Below, piece after piece: positions 9,822 to 18,193 of a stretch of DNA of 64,000 nucleotides. Origin of the DNA: Devosia pacifica. Its GTDB lineage: Bacteria > Pseudomonadota > Alphaproteobacteria > Rhizobiales > Devosiaceae. The notes under the pieces are model-generated. The model worked only from the letters and a program-made list of their open reading frames with translations, did not search any database and had not been told where the DNA came from. The translations under genes were made by a program, and so were the position numbers. Location: positions 563,268 through 627,267 of the forward strand of contig NZ_BMZE01000003.1 in NCBI RefSeq assembly GCF_014652635.1. The letters run 5' to 3'. Position 1 is the stretch's first letter, and every line of letters begins with the position of its first letter.

Positions 9822-10688
9822 ATGCTTCGCAACACTCATGTCCACATATTCGATGATGACACGCTATTTGCCGAGCAGATCGCCCAGCAGCTGCAGGATT
9901 TGTATGGCACTAATGCGTGGAGCCGGTCCGATGTCGACCTGCACTCCAACGATATGGTGCATAATCCAGACTGCATAATCGTTGATCATGATCTCGGACA
10001 GTCCAACGGGCTCGAACTCGCCCAGCGACTGCGCGAGCAATACGGGGCCCTGGTGCCGATCATCATGTTGACCGGGGTGGGCAACGAGCAGCTCGCGGTG
10101 CAGGCGTTCAAGTCCGGCTTTGCAGATTACCTTCCCAAGCGGCATCTGGATATTGGCGCGCTGGCTTCTGCCATCCATGACGCGATAACCCGGGCAAGCG
10201 AAGCGGGTGCCTCCCTTGTCCCTCCGCCGTCGGGCATCGGCATGCTCTCACCCGGCTATCTCAAGAGTGCTCTTTTGAAAGCGCAGCGCGAGCAGGGCAT
10301 CGAAGAGATGATGTATCTGCGCGTCGAACTCGAGGAGTTCGCGCTACTGCACTACCAGTATGGACACACCATGGCCGAGAGAGTTCGGCGCTCCTTCATA
10401 GATTCGCTCGGCCGCCTGCCGGTGAGCGGGGGTTATTTTGCCCAGATCGGCACCAGGGTTTCGGTCTTCATCTTCGAGAAAACTCCGACTGCTGCCGAAA
10501 TCGAGCAACTCCGCAACTTGGTGTCCTACCACCTGTCCAGCACCACCACTCTCAACGGGCGTACTGTCCAGATCACGCCGCGACTGCAGCTCGGTCGTCT
10601 AAAGACCCATCCTCGCAGCATCGACAAGTCGTTCGATGAGATGATCCTGGACTCCGAGCATGAATATAGATCTTCCATTCACGGCTGA
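9822..10688 (+). CDS. Response regulator with degenerate GGDEF-like output domain
   Basis: A 288-residue protein. Residues about 5-125 are a receiver domain: acidic pocket Asp11-Asp13, phospho-acceptor Asp55 (CIIVDHDLG), Thr84 and Lys106. Residues about 140-280 have the pattern of a diguanylate-cyclase fold but no GGDEF/GGEEF signature; the expected loop reads GGYFAQIG, so cyclase activity is unlikely. It overlaps the following hybrid kinase by 29 bp, so it is probably a partner of that kinase. Confidence 0.8.
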   Translation: MLRNTHVHIFDDDTLFAEQIAQQLQDLYGTNAWSRSDVDLHSNDMVHNPDCIIVDHDLGQSNGLELAQRLREQYGALVPIIMLTGVGNEQLAVQAFKSGFADYLPKRHLDIGALASAIHDAITRASEAGASLVPPPSGIGMLSPGYLKSALLKAQREQGIEEMMYLRVELEEFALLHYQYGHTMAERVRRSFIDSLGRLPVSGGYFAQIGTRVSVFIFEKTPTAAEIEQLRNLVSYHLSSTTTLNGRTVQITPRLQLGRLKTHPRSIDKSFDEMILDSEHEYRSSIHG

Positions 10689-13600
10689 TCGCGACCATAG
10701 CGCGCAGGTTTCGCGCGTGCCGGCATGGCTGGCGAATCTGGTGATGCTGGTGCTTTACACGGCATTTGGCGTGATCGGCCTTGAACTCGCCGTCCCGCCT
10801 GGCTACGCGACCGTTCTGTGGCCCGCCTCTGGGGCAGCCCTTGCAGGACTTCTTGTCTGCGGACCCCGCCTGCTGCCAGGCGTGATGCTCGGCTCGTTTC
10901 TGGTCAACCTCTACGCGGGCGGTATCCTCGCTCAGCTACCGAGAATTGAGAACTGGACGGGTGTGGCTGTTGCAGGAACCATTGCGATTGGTGCTGGACT
11001 GCAGGCATTCGCCGCATCGGCGGCCTCAAAACGCGTATTCGGCACACCAATTGCCTTCACCGCGACGAAGCAATTGGCGGGATTTGCGTTGCTGGTGGGC
11101 CCTCTTGGCTGCCTGATCGCGCCGACGGTCGGCGTCGGTGCGCTGTTATTTGCGGGCATCATTCCAGCATCGCTTTTCACCTCCAACTGGACCACGTGGT
11201 GGCTTGGCGACCTGCTTGGGGTCGTGATTGTCCTGCCGCTCGCGCTTCTGGCACCATGGAGCCCTCGCTCGATCAGATGGTCGCAACGTGCCGTCGCAAA
11301 CTTCTCGCTGCCTACCCTTCTCGCTATTCTCGTGCCGCTCGCACTGACGTTTTACGCCTGGAAGTATACCAGCAGCGCCGCCTATGAGCGCAGCCTAGAC
11401 GCTTTCGAGCGCTTGGCACTGGATCATCAGCACTCACTCAGTTTCCGGCTTGAATCCTACCTGCAGGGCCTCGACGGTGGCGCCGGTCTGTTCGCAGCTA
11501 CCGACGATGTGACGTTGGCGGAATGGCGAGCCTATGTCGATACACTCAATATCGGCTCGACCCTGCCGGGCATCAACGGCATGGGATTTGTCGACAGCGT
11601 ACCGTTCGAAGACATGGCTGCTTTTCTGCGCGACGCTGCACAAGATGGCGTTGATCTGCAGCCCCATCCGCAGGTCGATGCTCCGGCAAACTTTATCATA
11701 CGCTACATCGAACCGATTGCCGCGAACGAAGAAGCAGTGGGACTCAATATTGCGTTTGAACAAAACCGGTACGATGCGGCGATATGGTCACGGGACTCGG
11801 GTAAGCCGACGATCACGCGGCGGATTTTTCTGGTTCAGGACGAGACCAGAACCCCTGGCTTTTTATTCTTGCGCCCGCTTTATGAGACGGGCGTCCCCTT
11901 GACCAACACCCTGCAGCGGCGCAGTGCCTTTAGAGGCTGGGTCTATGCACCGTTTATCGCAGATCTGTTCATGGATGGTTTGACCTCCAGTCAAGGCGAA
12001 ACCCTGGATGTTCAGATTTATGACGGGTCGCGGGTGGATGCAGAGCAGCTGATCTTCTCCAGCAACGACAATACTGCAGCCAATCCGACAGGACGCTTCA
12101 GAGTCGTTCAGACCTTGCCGGTTTACGGGCAGCTGTGGACTATTGTCTGGCAGAGCACCCCGCAATTCGAGCAAGGCGCGGCAAACAATGAAGCTCTGTT
12201 GATCGTCGTCGGCGGGCTCGTGCTGACAGCGCTTCTGGCCTTCTACCTGCATTCATTTTCACGGCGCGAAGAAGCAATCCGCGAAACCGTGGCACTCAAG
12301 ACGAGAGAGATCGCCGCTAGCGAGCAGCGTCTCGATGATGCCATCGAGAATGCCCCGATCGGCATGGCGCTGCTGGATCTCGAGGGACGCTGGCTCAAGA
12401 TAAACGAAGCAGTCGTGCAATTTCTCGGCTATAGCCGCGAGGAACTGGCTGAGAAGGATTTTCAATCGATCACCCACGAGGATGACCTCGGCGTCGATAT
12501 CGAGCTGGTGCAAAAACTGCTTCGCGGGGAAATTTCCACCTACCAGCTCGAAAAGCGCTACATCCACAAGAATGGCCATGCACTTTGGGGCAATCTCAGT
12601 GTCTCGCTGGCACGGGACATTTATGGACAGCCGGCTTACTTCATCTCGCAAATTCTCGACATTAATGACCGCAAGCAGATGGACGCGCTCAAGAGCGAGT
12701 TCGTGTCCAATGTCAGCCACGAATTGCGCACCCCGCTCACATCCATTCGTGGCTCATTAGGACTGATTGTCGGGTCGCTTTCCGATACCCTTCCCGACAA
12801 TGTGCGGCACCTGCTGCGCATCGCCTACAAGAACAGCGAACGCTTGATCTTCCTGATCAACGACATTCTCGATCTCGAAAAGCTCAATGCCGACAAGATC
12901 ACCTTCGACAATCGTCCGCATGACATCGCGGAGATCGTGCGACTGTCAATCGAGGAGAATCTGGGATTTGCCAGCGACTATTCGATCGCCCTGGCTGACA
13001 AGACGCCAAGCACACCGCTGCATGCGTCCGTCGACTCGACGCGGCTGCTGCAGATCATGGCCAATCTCATCTCCAATGCGGTCAAGTTCTCACCAGCTGA
13101 AGGCATAGTCGAGGTCGGCGTTGTGGCCTCAGGCAACGCCGCCACAATTTTTGTCAAAGACACGGGTCAAGGGATCCCGAGCGCCTTCACAAGCCGCATC
13201 TTTTCTCCCTTCTCCCAGGCCGATGCCTCGGCGACTCGGAAGAAAGGCGGCACAGGACTGGGCCTTCACATCACCAGGCAACTGGTGGAACGCATGGGTG
13301 GCAAGATCAGCTTTGAAACCGAGGAAGGCGTGGGAACGACGTTCTTCGTCCACTTCCCACTCCACGACGTTCAGGCGCCGGAAGAAGCCACCGACAGGAA
13401 CCTGCCACTGGCCTTGCACATCGAAGACGACGAGGATTTCTGCGCCTATCTCAGGACCGCCTTGCAGGGCGTTCTGAATGTCCGGTCCGTAGCCTCGCTG
13501 GAAGAGGCCCGCGCCATGCTCACCAGCGAAATCGATATGATCATTCTCGATCTCGAATTGCCGGACGGAAACGGACTGGACCTGCTGGCAACTCTTCCGG

Positions 13601-13755
13601 CCGATTGGAGTGGGAGTATCGTCGCCGTCACGGCCTCAGAGGAGGCACACCATGCCAGTTTCGACGCGGTCCTGGTTAAGTCAAAGCATCGCGACGATGA
13701 GGTGATTTCCGCCATCCGAACCATGGCCGACCGCCATCTCAAGATGGCTTCGTAA
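10660..13755 (+). CDS. Hybrid sensor histidine kinase, MASE1-CHASE-PAS-HisKA-HATPase-REC
   Basis: A 1031-residue membrane kinase. In order: an N-terminal multi-span MASE1 sensor (about 15-215), a membrane segment, a CHASE-like extracytoplasmic domain (about 245-450), a further membrane segment near 510-530, a PAS/PAC domain (about 555-675), the dimerisation domain with phospho-His687 (SNVSHELRTPL), an ATPase domain with N box (NLISNAVKFS) and G boxes (DTGQGIP, GGTGLGLHI), and a C-terminal receiver with Asp964 (MIILDLELPDG). MASE1/CHASE suggest sensing of a small external or membrane ligand. With the adjacent receivers and the Hpt protein it can form a multistep phosphorelay. Confidence 0.92.
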   Translation: MNIDLPFTADRDHSAQVSRVPAWLANLVMLVLYTAFGVIGLELAVPPGYATVLWPASGAALAGLLVCGPRLLPGVMLGSFLVNLYAGGILAQLPRIENWTGVAVAGTIAIGAGLQAFAASAASKRVFGTPIAFTATKQLAGFALLVGPLGCLIAPTVGVGALLFAGIIPASLFTSNWTTWWLGDLLGVVIVLPLALLAPWSPRSIRWSQRAVANFSLPTLLAILVPLALTFYAWKYTSSAAYERSLDAFERLALDHQHSLSFRLESYLQGLDGGAGLFAATDDVTLAEWRAYVDTLNIGSTLPGINGMGFVDSVPFEDMAAFLRDAAQDGVDLQPHPQVDAPANFIIRYIEPIAANEEAVGLNIAFEQNRYDAAIWSRDSGKPTITRRIFLVQDETRTPGFLFLRPLYETGVPLTNTLQRRSAFRGWVYAPFIADLFMDGLTSSQGETLDVQIYDGSRVDAEQLIFSSNDNTAANPTGRFRVVQTLPVYGQLWTIVWQSTPQFEQGAANNEALLIVVGGLVLTALLAFYLHSFSRREEAIRETVALKTREIAASEQRLDDAIENAPIGMALLDLEGRWLKINEAVVQFLGYSREELAEKDFQSITHEDDLGVDIELVQKLLRGEISTYQLEKRYIHKNGHALWGNLSVSLARDIYGQPAYFISQILDINDRKQMDALKSEFVSNVSHELRTPLTSIRGSLGLIVGSLSDTLPDNVRHLLRIAYKNSERLIFLINDILDLEKLNADKITFDNRPHDIAEIVRLSIEENLGFASDYSIALADKTPSTPLHASVDSTRLLQIMANLISNAVKFSPAEGIVEVGVVASGNAATIFVKDTGQGIPSAFTSRIFSPFSQADASATRKKGGTGLGLHITRQLVERMGGKISFETEEGVGTTFFVHFPLHDVQAPEEATDRNLPLALHIEDDEDFCAYLRTALQGVLNVRSVASLEEARAMLTSEIDMIILDLELPDGNGLDLLATLPADWSGSIVAVTASEEAHHASFDAVLVKSKHRDDEVISAIRTMADRHLKMAS

Positions 13756-13777
13756 CCTCGACTGCAGGGAGTTCAAG

Positions 13778-14152
13778 GTGGCTACAGGCAACAAGATACT
13801 TTACATCGACGACGATGACGACGTGCGCGAGGTGGCCTCACTGTCACTGTCGCTCGATGCGGACCTTGAGGTGCGCACCAGTTCGTCAGGACGCGAGGGC
13901 ATCGCGCTTGCTGCGGAGTGGAAACCCGACCTCGTGCTGCTCGACGTCATGATGCCGGAGATGGATGGTCCCGAGACACTGAAGCACATCAAGGCCGATC
14001 CAGAGCTCGCCTCGATTCCGGTAGTCTTCATCACCGCACGAGCGCAGGTGCATGAGGTTCATGAACTGCGTGCAATCGGTGCTGCTGGAGTGATCTCGAA
14101 ACCGTTCGACCCGATGACACTGGCAGCCGAAGTGCGACAGTTCCTCGGCTAG
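13778..14152 (+). CDS. Single-domain response regulator (CheY-like)
   Basis: A 124-residue receiver with no output domain. It has the acidic cluster near Asp11-Asp15, phospho-acceptor Asp56 (VLLDVMMPEMDG), a Thr in FITARA and the conserved Lys in SKPFDP. The start is GTG 13778 with GGGAG upstream. It lies 22 bp after the hybrid kinase and is a likely acceptor or shuttle in the same phosphorelay. Confidence 0.9.
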   Translation: MATGNKILYIDDDDDVREVASLSLSLDADLEVRTSSSGREGIALAAEWKPDLVLLDVMMPEMDGPETLKHIKADPELASIPVVFITARAQVHEVHELRAIGAAGVISKPFDPMTLAAEVRQFLG

Positions 14153-14221
14153 GCAAGACGGACGGATCCGCGGCCATGGTGATTGCCGCAAGCGCCACAA
14201 TCGAGCCGACGGATTCCTCGT

Positions 14222-14539
14222 TCAGCCAAAATCAGCGAGCGCCCGTTCTATAAGAACGATCAGGCGCCGGGTCAGCAATTCTACGCTTGAGGCCGACGCA
14301 TTCTGGTTGATCGCATCCTCAATCTCGGCTGCAGGGTCGGCCACCACGGCGAATCCGAAAATCGAGGCGCTGCCAGCAAGCCGATGGGCCAGAAACCGTA
14401 TACGCTCGTGCTTTTCTGAATCGGATACGCTCGGATCGCATAGTAACGTCTCGAGTTCGGCAGCATCGTGCCGCATGCGTTGCGCAAACTTGTCGCGCAG
14501 CGGCGACACGCTACCCTGAAGCGCCTCAACCGTGCTCAT
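14222..14539 (-). CDS. Hpt-domain phosphotransfer protein
   Basis: A 105-residue helical protein with the Hpt signature FLAHRLAGSASIFGF; His52 is the expected phospho-site. It contains nothing but the Hpt domain. It is convergent with the CheY-like gene and would carry phosphate between the hybrid kinase receiver and a downstream receiver. Confidence 0.82.
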   Translation of the reverse strand: MSTVEALQGSVSPLRDKFAQRMRHDAAELETLLCDPSVSDSEKHERIRFLAHRLAGSASIFGFAVVADPAAEIEDAINQNASASSVELLTRRLIVLIERALADFG

Positions 14540-14723
14540 GCGTTCCTCGATTAAACGTGCCGTGGACTAAGCCGGCGAAGCCGCTGTCGCAAAGGGAACG
14601 ACCAAGTTCAGCACTCGAGCTGGCAGCCGATCGGCCGCTTCTGCAAGCAAGCGCGAAAGACGGAGAGATAGGTGGATCATCATCCACCACTGCGACCCGT
14701 TTGCCCTCCATCATAGACATAGC
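14526..14723 (-). pseudogene. Possible remnant of a receiver-domain gene
   Basis: Upstream of the Hpt gene and overlapping its start, a short minus-strand frame opens MMEGKRVAVVDDDPP, the standard first strand and acidic pocket of a receiver domain, then loses any receiver pattern and stops. There is no phospho-acceptor Asp or conserved Lys. It may be the stump of a response-regulator gene that was once paired with the Hpt gene, or a chance small frame. The rest of 14540-14888 holds the divergent promoter region of the Hpt and dehydrogenase genes; no clear -35/-10 pair was picked. Confidence 0.35.
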
Positions 14724-14888
14724 GCACACCTCGAGCATCCTCGACCAACATTGCAACTGTCTGGTGTTAAGATTTCATGGACTTGCCGAAGACAAGTGCG
14801 AGGCAGGTCGGTTGAGTCCGCCATCGAACTATACCGGGCGCCCAATGTTTCGGTTTCGAGCGCAACGCCGCTCTGGTAACAGGCAGTT

Positions 14889-15935
14889 ATGAAAGCCATT
14901 GTCATTCACGCTGCCGAAGACCTTCGCCTCGAAGAGCGCGAGGCAGAAACCCCGAAACAGGGCGAAGTGCTACTGCGCCTCGCGCGTGGTGGGGTATGCG
15001 GCTCCGATCTGCATTATTACCACCATGGCGGCTTCGGAACGGTCTCGTTGCGCGAGCCGATGATCCTCGGCCATGAAGTTTCGGCCTATGTCGAGGCTTT
15101 GGGAGAGGGCGTGACGGGGCTGAGCAAGGGGCAGCTGGTAGCGGTCTCGCCATCGCGCCCGTGCGGCGAATGCCGCTATTGCCGAGAAGGCTTGGCGAAC
15201 CAGTGCCTGAACATGCGGTTTTATGGCTCTGCGATGCCGTTCCCACATATTCAGGGCGCGTTTCGCGAGTTGCTGGTGGCGCAGGCGAGCCAGTGCGTGC
15301 CCGCGGATGGGCTGAGCGCGGGAGAAGCGGCCATGGCCGAACCTTTGGCCGTGACCCTTCATGCAACGCGCCGCGCGGGCGACCTGCTCGGCAAACGGGT
15401 CCTGGTGACCGGATGTGGCCCGATCGGCCTGCTGTCGATCCTTTCAGCACGACGGGCCGGTGCGGCCGAGATTATTGCCACGGACCTGTCGGAACTTGCG
15501 CTCGACTTTGCCCGTCGGGCTGGCGCCGATATCGTTCACGACACCGCAAAAGATCCGGACGCATTGGAACAGTACACGGCGGACAAGGGCTATTTCGGCG
15601 TTCTCTATGAATGCTCCGGCGCGCAACCGGCGTTGCGGGCGGCTATTGCTGCCATGCGGCCGCGTGGAATCGTCCTGCAGCTTGGAATGGGCGGTGACAT
15701 GTCGCTGCCAATGCTCACCATCACAAGCAAGGAGCTCGACCTCAGAGGGTGCTTCCGCTTTCACGAAGAGTACGCAATCGGCGTCGAACTGATGCAGAAG
15801 CGTCTGATCGACACTCGGCCGCTGATCACACATACCCTACCTCTTGAGGCGGCCATCAAGGCGTTCGAGACAGCCTCGGACCGCTCAAGCGCGATAAAGG
15901 TGCAGATCGCGTTCAGTGAGGGTGCCGCGAGCTAG
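14889..15935 (+). CDS. L-idonate 5-dehydrogenase-like zinc dehydrogenase
   Basis: A 348-residue medium-chain dehydrogenase. Catalytic zinc ligands are Cys37 (GGVCGSDLHYY) and His62-Glu63 (GHEV); the structural zinc is held by Cys92, Cys95, Cys98 and Cys106. The NAD(P) loop is TGCGPIGLL. The HYYHHGGFG stretch is typical of L-idonate 5-dehydrogenases, which interconvert L-idonate and 5-ketogluconate. No idonate transporter or gluconate 5-reductase is adjacent, so the substrate call is by family likeness only. Confidence 0.82.
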   Translation: MKAIVIHAAEDLRLEEREAETPKQGEVLLRLARGGVCGSDLHYYHHGGFGTVSLREPMILGHEVSAYVEALGEGVTGLSKGQLVAVSPSRPCGECRYCREGLANQCLNMRFYGSAMPFPHIQGAFRELLVAQASQCVPADGLSAGEAAMAEPLAVTLHATRRAGDLLGKRVLVTGCGPIGLLSILSARRAGAAEIIATDLSELALDFARRAGADIVHDTAKDPDALEQYTADKGYFGVLYECSGAQPALRAAIAAMRPRGIVLQLGMGGDMSLPMLTITSKELDLRGCFRFHEEYAIGVELMQKRLIDTRPLITHTLPLEAAIKAFETASDRSSAIKVQIAFSEGAAS

Positions 15936-15975
15936 GCTGTGGTCCTTCAGCATTCAGAATCGCTGCGAGGCTGTG

Positions 15976-16617
15976 TCAGGCGCTGTCGGGGACCATGGTC
16001 GCGCCGGCTTTTCCATAGCCGATAAGGACGATGGAGATCGTCGAGACCCAGCCGATCGCAAGCACCGCGAGAAAACGCTCGTATGCGCCGTCCCATTCGG
16101 TCGGCACGATGAAGAATATCGGCGCCAGCACGGTCCAGACCACGCCGATACCGCCGATCAGCCAGCCGCAGATGCGGTTGAGCCGCGCGATCTGCGAGAC
16201 CAGCAGGCCACTGTTGATAACCAGTATGGCATAGAGTGCCAGTACGCAGCCGAGGTGCAGATTGGACGCAGGCACCGTGACACGCATGTCCTGATTGACG
16301 CCTGCTATGGCAACGATGACCAGCGACATCACACCAAGCAGAAGCCTCGCAATAAGGACTCTCTTGCTGCCAAAATTAAGATCGAGCCCGACAGCGCAGG
16401 CGAATATCGCGGCTGCGAAAAAGTACAATCCCCAGTCCTGGATCCATCCGTAAGGCCCTTCAGCGAGGGCACTGATCGTATCGGCTATCGGATTGTGCGG
16501 CGGATAAGCGATGATGGCAGCGATATCGGACACTATCGCCGCAGCGCAGCCAATCAATCCGCAATAGCCGGCAACAACCGTCAGCAGTTCGCCGCGTCTC
16601 GCCTCTGACGTTTGCAC
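15976..16617 (-). CDS. DUF998-like integral membrane protein
   Basis: A roughly 213-residue hydrophobic protein with six predicted spans (for example LLTVVAGYCGLIGCAA, LLLGVMSLVIVAIAGV) and the DUF998-type AISALAEGPYGW-like loop (DTISALAEGPYGWIQDWG). The function of the family is unknown. The start is taken at GTG 16617 because GGGGG lies six bases upstream; the frame stays open to 16752, but that extension is hydrophilic and runs through the palindrome at 16735-16754. It is divergent from the hisD-like gene. Confidence 0.68.
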   Translation of the reverse strand: MQTSEARRGELLTVVAGYCGLIGCAAAIVSDIAAIIAYPPHNPIADTISALAEGPYGWIQDWGLYFFAAAIFACAVGLDLNFGSKRVLIARLLLGVMSLVIVAIAGVNQDMRVTVPASNLHLGCVLALYAILVINSGLLVSQIARLNRICGWLIGGIGVVWTVLAPIFFIVPTEWDGAYERFLAVLAIGWVSTISIVLIGYGKAGATMVPDSA

Positions 16618-16734
16618 TCTATACCCCCAAGTGCGGATCTGCACTGCTCCTTCGCCAACAGATGAACACACCAAGGGTTCCTCACCTATATCTGGTGCAG
16701 CACCCTTTGCACGACGAGAAAGCCCAGTGGACGC

Positions 16735-16754
16735 AATTGCAAACGTATGCAATT
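16735..16754. promoter_or_regulatory. LacI-type operator copy 1 (hisD-like gene)
   Basis: AATTGCAAACGTATGCAATT is a CG-centred palindrome with 9 of 10 arm positions paired. It lies 88 bp before the hisD-like ATG at 16842. Near-identical copies occur at 31048-31067 and 32596-32615. A central CG with TGC/GCA arms is typical of LacI/PurR-family operators, and a LacI-family gene lies at 23498-24514. Confidence 0.72.
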
Positions 16755-16841
16755 ATTACTCCACTAATGTCGCTTCTACCTCTCCATGAAGGCTTGAATG
16801 AAGCGACCGTACTGTCTGCATACGAAACCAAGGCATTCGGC

Positions 16842-18131
16842 ATGTCCGCGAAAACCAGCATTACCGGCCTCACCTGGATAAAGTCGCCAGAGCGTGACTC
16901 GATTACCGATACCAGCTCGATTGTCGAAACCGTCGCCGAGGTGCTGGCCGATGTTCGCTCCAATGGCGATGCCGCTGTGGCGAAGTACTCCGCCAAGTTC
17001 GATAACTCCGATCTGACAGCGTTCGAGGTTACGGCTGCCGAGCGCGAACAGGCGCTGGCCGAACTCGACCCTGAAACCCGTGCCGACACCGAGTTCGCGA
17101 TTGCCAATGTGCGCAAATTCGCCGAAGCGCAGTTGGGCACGATCGGGTCTCTTGAGGTCGAAACGCTGCCGGGCGTGCATCTTGGGCATCGAGTGATCCC
17201 GCTTGAGCGCGTTGGCTGCTATGTGCCCGGTGGTCGCTATCCGTTGCTGTCGGCGCCGATCATGACCATCGTTCCGGCCAAGGTCGCGGGGGTCGACGAG
17301 GTGATTGCCTGCCTGCCGCCCAATGCGCACAAGGCGATGATTGCCGGCTGCCACCTTGCAGGTGCAGATCGCATCTTCAAGATCGGCGGCGCGCAGGCGA
17401 TCGCGGCGATGGCTTTCGGCACCGAGACCGTGCCGGCAGTCAACAAGATCGTCGGACCGGGCAATGCGTTCGTCAACGAGGCGAAGCGGCAGATTTTCGG
17501 ACCGATCGGCATCGACCAGCTGGCGGGCCCGTCGGAGATCTACACCGTTGCCGACGATACCGGCGATGCCGAGATGCTGGCGACAGATATGCTGGCGCAG
17601 GCCGAACACGACATTCGCACGCGCGTCGGCTTGATCACCACGTCGAAGGCACTCGCCGAAGCGACGCTGGCCGAAGTGCACAAGCAGCTTGAGACGCTAT
17701 CGACCGCCGAGACCGCCGGGCAGGCGTTCCGCGACTATGGCGAGATCGTTGTTTGCGACAGCGAAGAGGCGATGATCGCCTATTCCGACCATATTGCCGC
17801 AGAGCACCTGCAGGTGCACACCAAGGACGCCAAGGATTTCGCGCTGAAGCTGCGCAATTATGGTTCGCTGTTCATCGGCACGCTGGCGAGCGTCGTTTAT
17901 TCCGACAAGTGCTCGGGCACCAACCACACGCTGCCGACGATGGGAGCAGGCCGTTACACCGGCGGGTTGTGGGTCGGTGCGTATGTCAAGATTGCCACCC
18001 ACCAGTGGCTGACCGAAGAGGGCGTGAAGCAGGTGGCACCGCCTGCAGTGCGCCAGAGCGCCAGCGAAGGGCTTGAAGGCCATCGACGTGCCGCGCAGTT
18101 GCGCCTCGACCGGATGCAGATCAAGGGCTGA
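16842..18131 (+). CDS. Histidinol-dehydrogenase-like NAD-dependent alcohol dehydrogenase (copy 1)
   Basis: A 429-residue protein of the HisD fold. All residues used by E. coli HisD are kept: zinc-site Gln253, His256, Asp355 and His414, and catalytic Glu321-His322. No other histidine-biosynthesis gene is near, and a LacI-type operator and catabolic genes surround it, so it is probably one of the catabolic HisD homologues (the family that includes sulfopropanediol 3-dehydrogenase HpsN) oxidising an alcohol to a carboxylate. The start at ATG 16842 gives the normal family N-terminus and leaves the operator outside the gene; the frame itself is open from 16662. Confidence 0.85.
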   Translation: MSAKTSITGLTWIKSPERDSITDTSSIVETVAEVLADVRSNGDAAVAKYSAKFDNSDLTAFEVTAAEREQALAELDPETRADTEFAIANVRKFAEAQLGTIGSLEVETLPGVHLGHRVIPLERVGCYVPGGRYPLLSAPIMTIVPAKVAGVDEVIACLPPNAHKAMIAGCHLAGADRIFKIGGAQAIAAMAFGTETVPAVNKIVGPGNAFVNEAKRQIFGPIGIDQLAGPSEIYTVADDTGDAEMLATDMLAQAEHDIRTRVGLITTSKALAEATLAEVHKQLETLSTAETAGQAFRDYGEIVVCDSEEAMIAYSDHIAAEHLQVHTKDAKDFALKLRNYGSLFIGTLASVVYSDKCSGTNHTLPTMGAGRYTGGLWVGAYVKIATHQWLTEEGVKQVAPPAVRQSASEGLEGHRRAAQLRLDRMQIKG

Positions 18132-18152
18132 TCGGTTTCAGAGTATTGCTAT

Positions 18153-18187
18153 GAAAGCCGCCGCTGAAAATGTGGCGGCTTTCTTTT
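18153..18187 (+). terminator. Intrinsic terminator between convergent genes
   Basis: A 10-bp perfect stem (GAAAGCCGCC / GGCGGCTTTC) with an 11-base loop is followed by TTTT. It lies 22 bp past the hisD-like stop and just before the convergent amidase stop. Confidence 0.8.
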
Positions 18188-18193
18188 GTGAGT

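Noticed and set aside
16618..16752. N-terminal extension of the DUF998-like protein
   Set aside because: It is hydrophilic, unlike the family, and runs through the LacI-type operator; a better ribosome site precedes GTG 16617.
16842..18131. Histidinol dehydrogenase for histidine biosynthesis
   Set aside because: Catalytic residues fit, but no other his gene is near, a second HisD homologue lies in the same regulon, and the operator and neighbours are catabolic.
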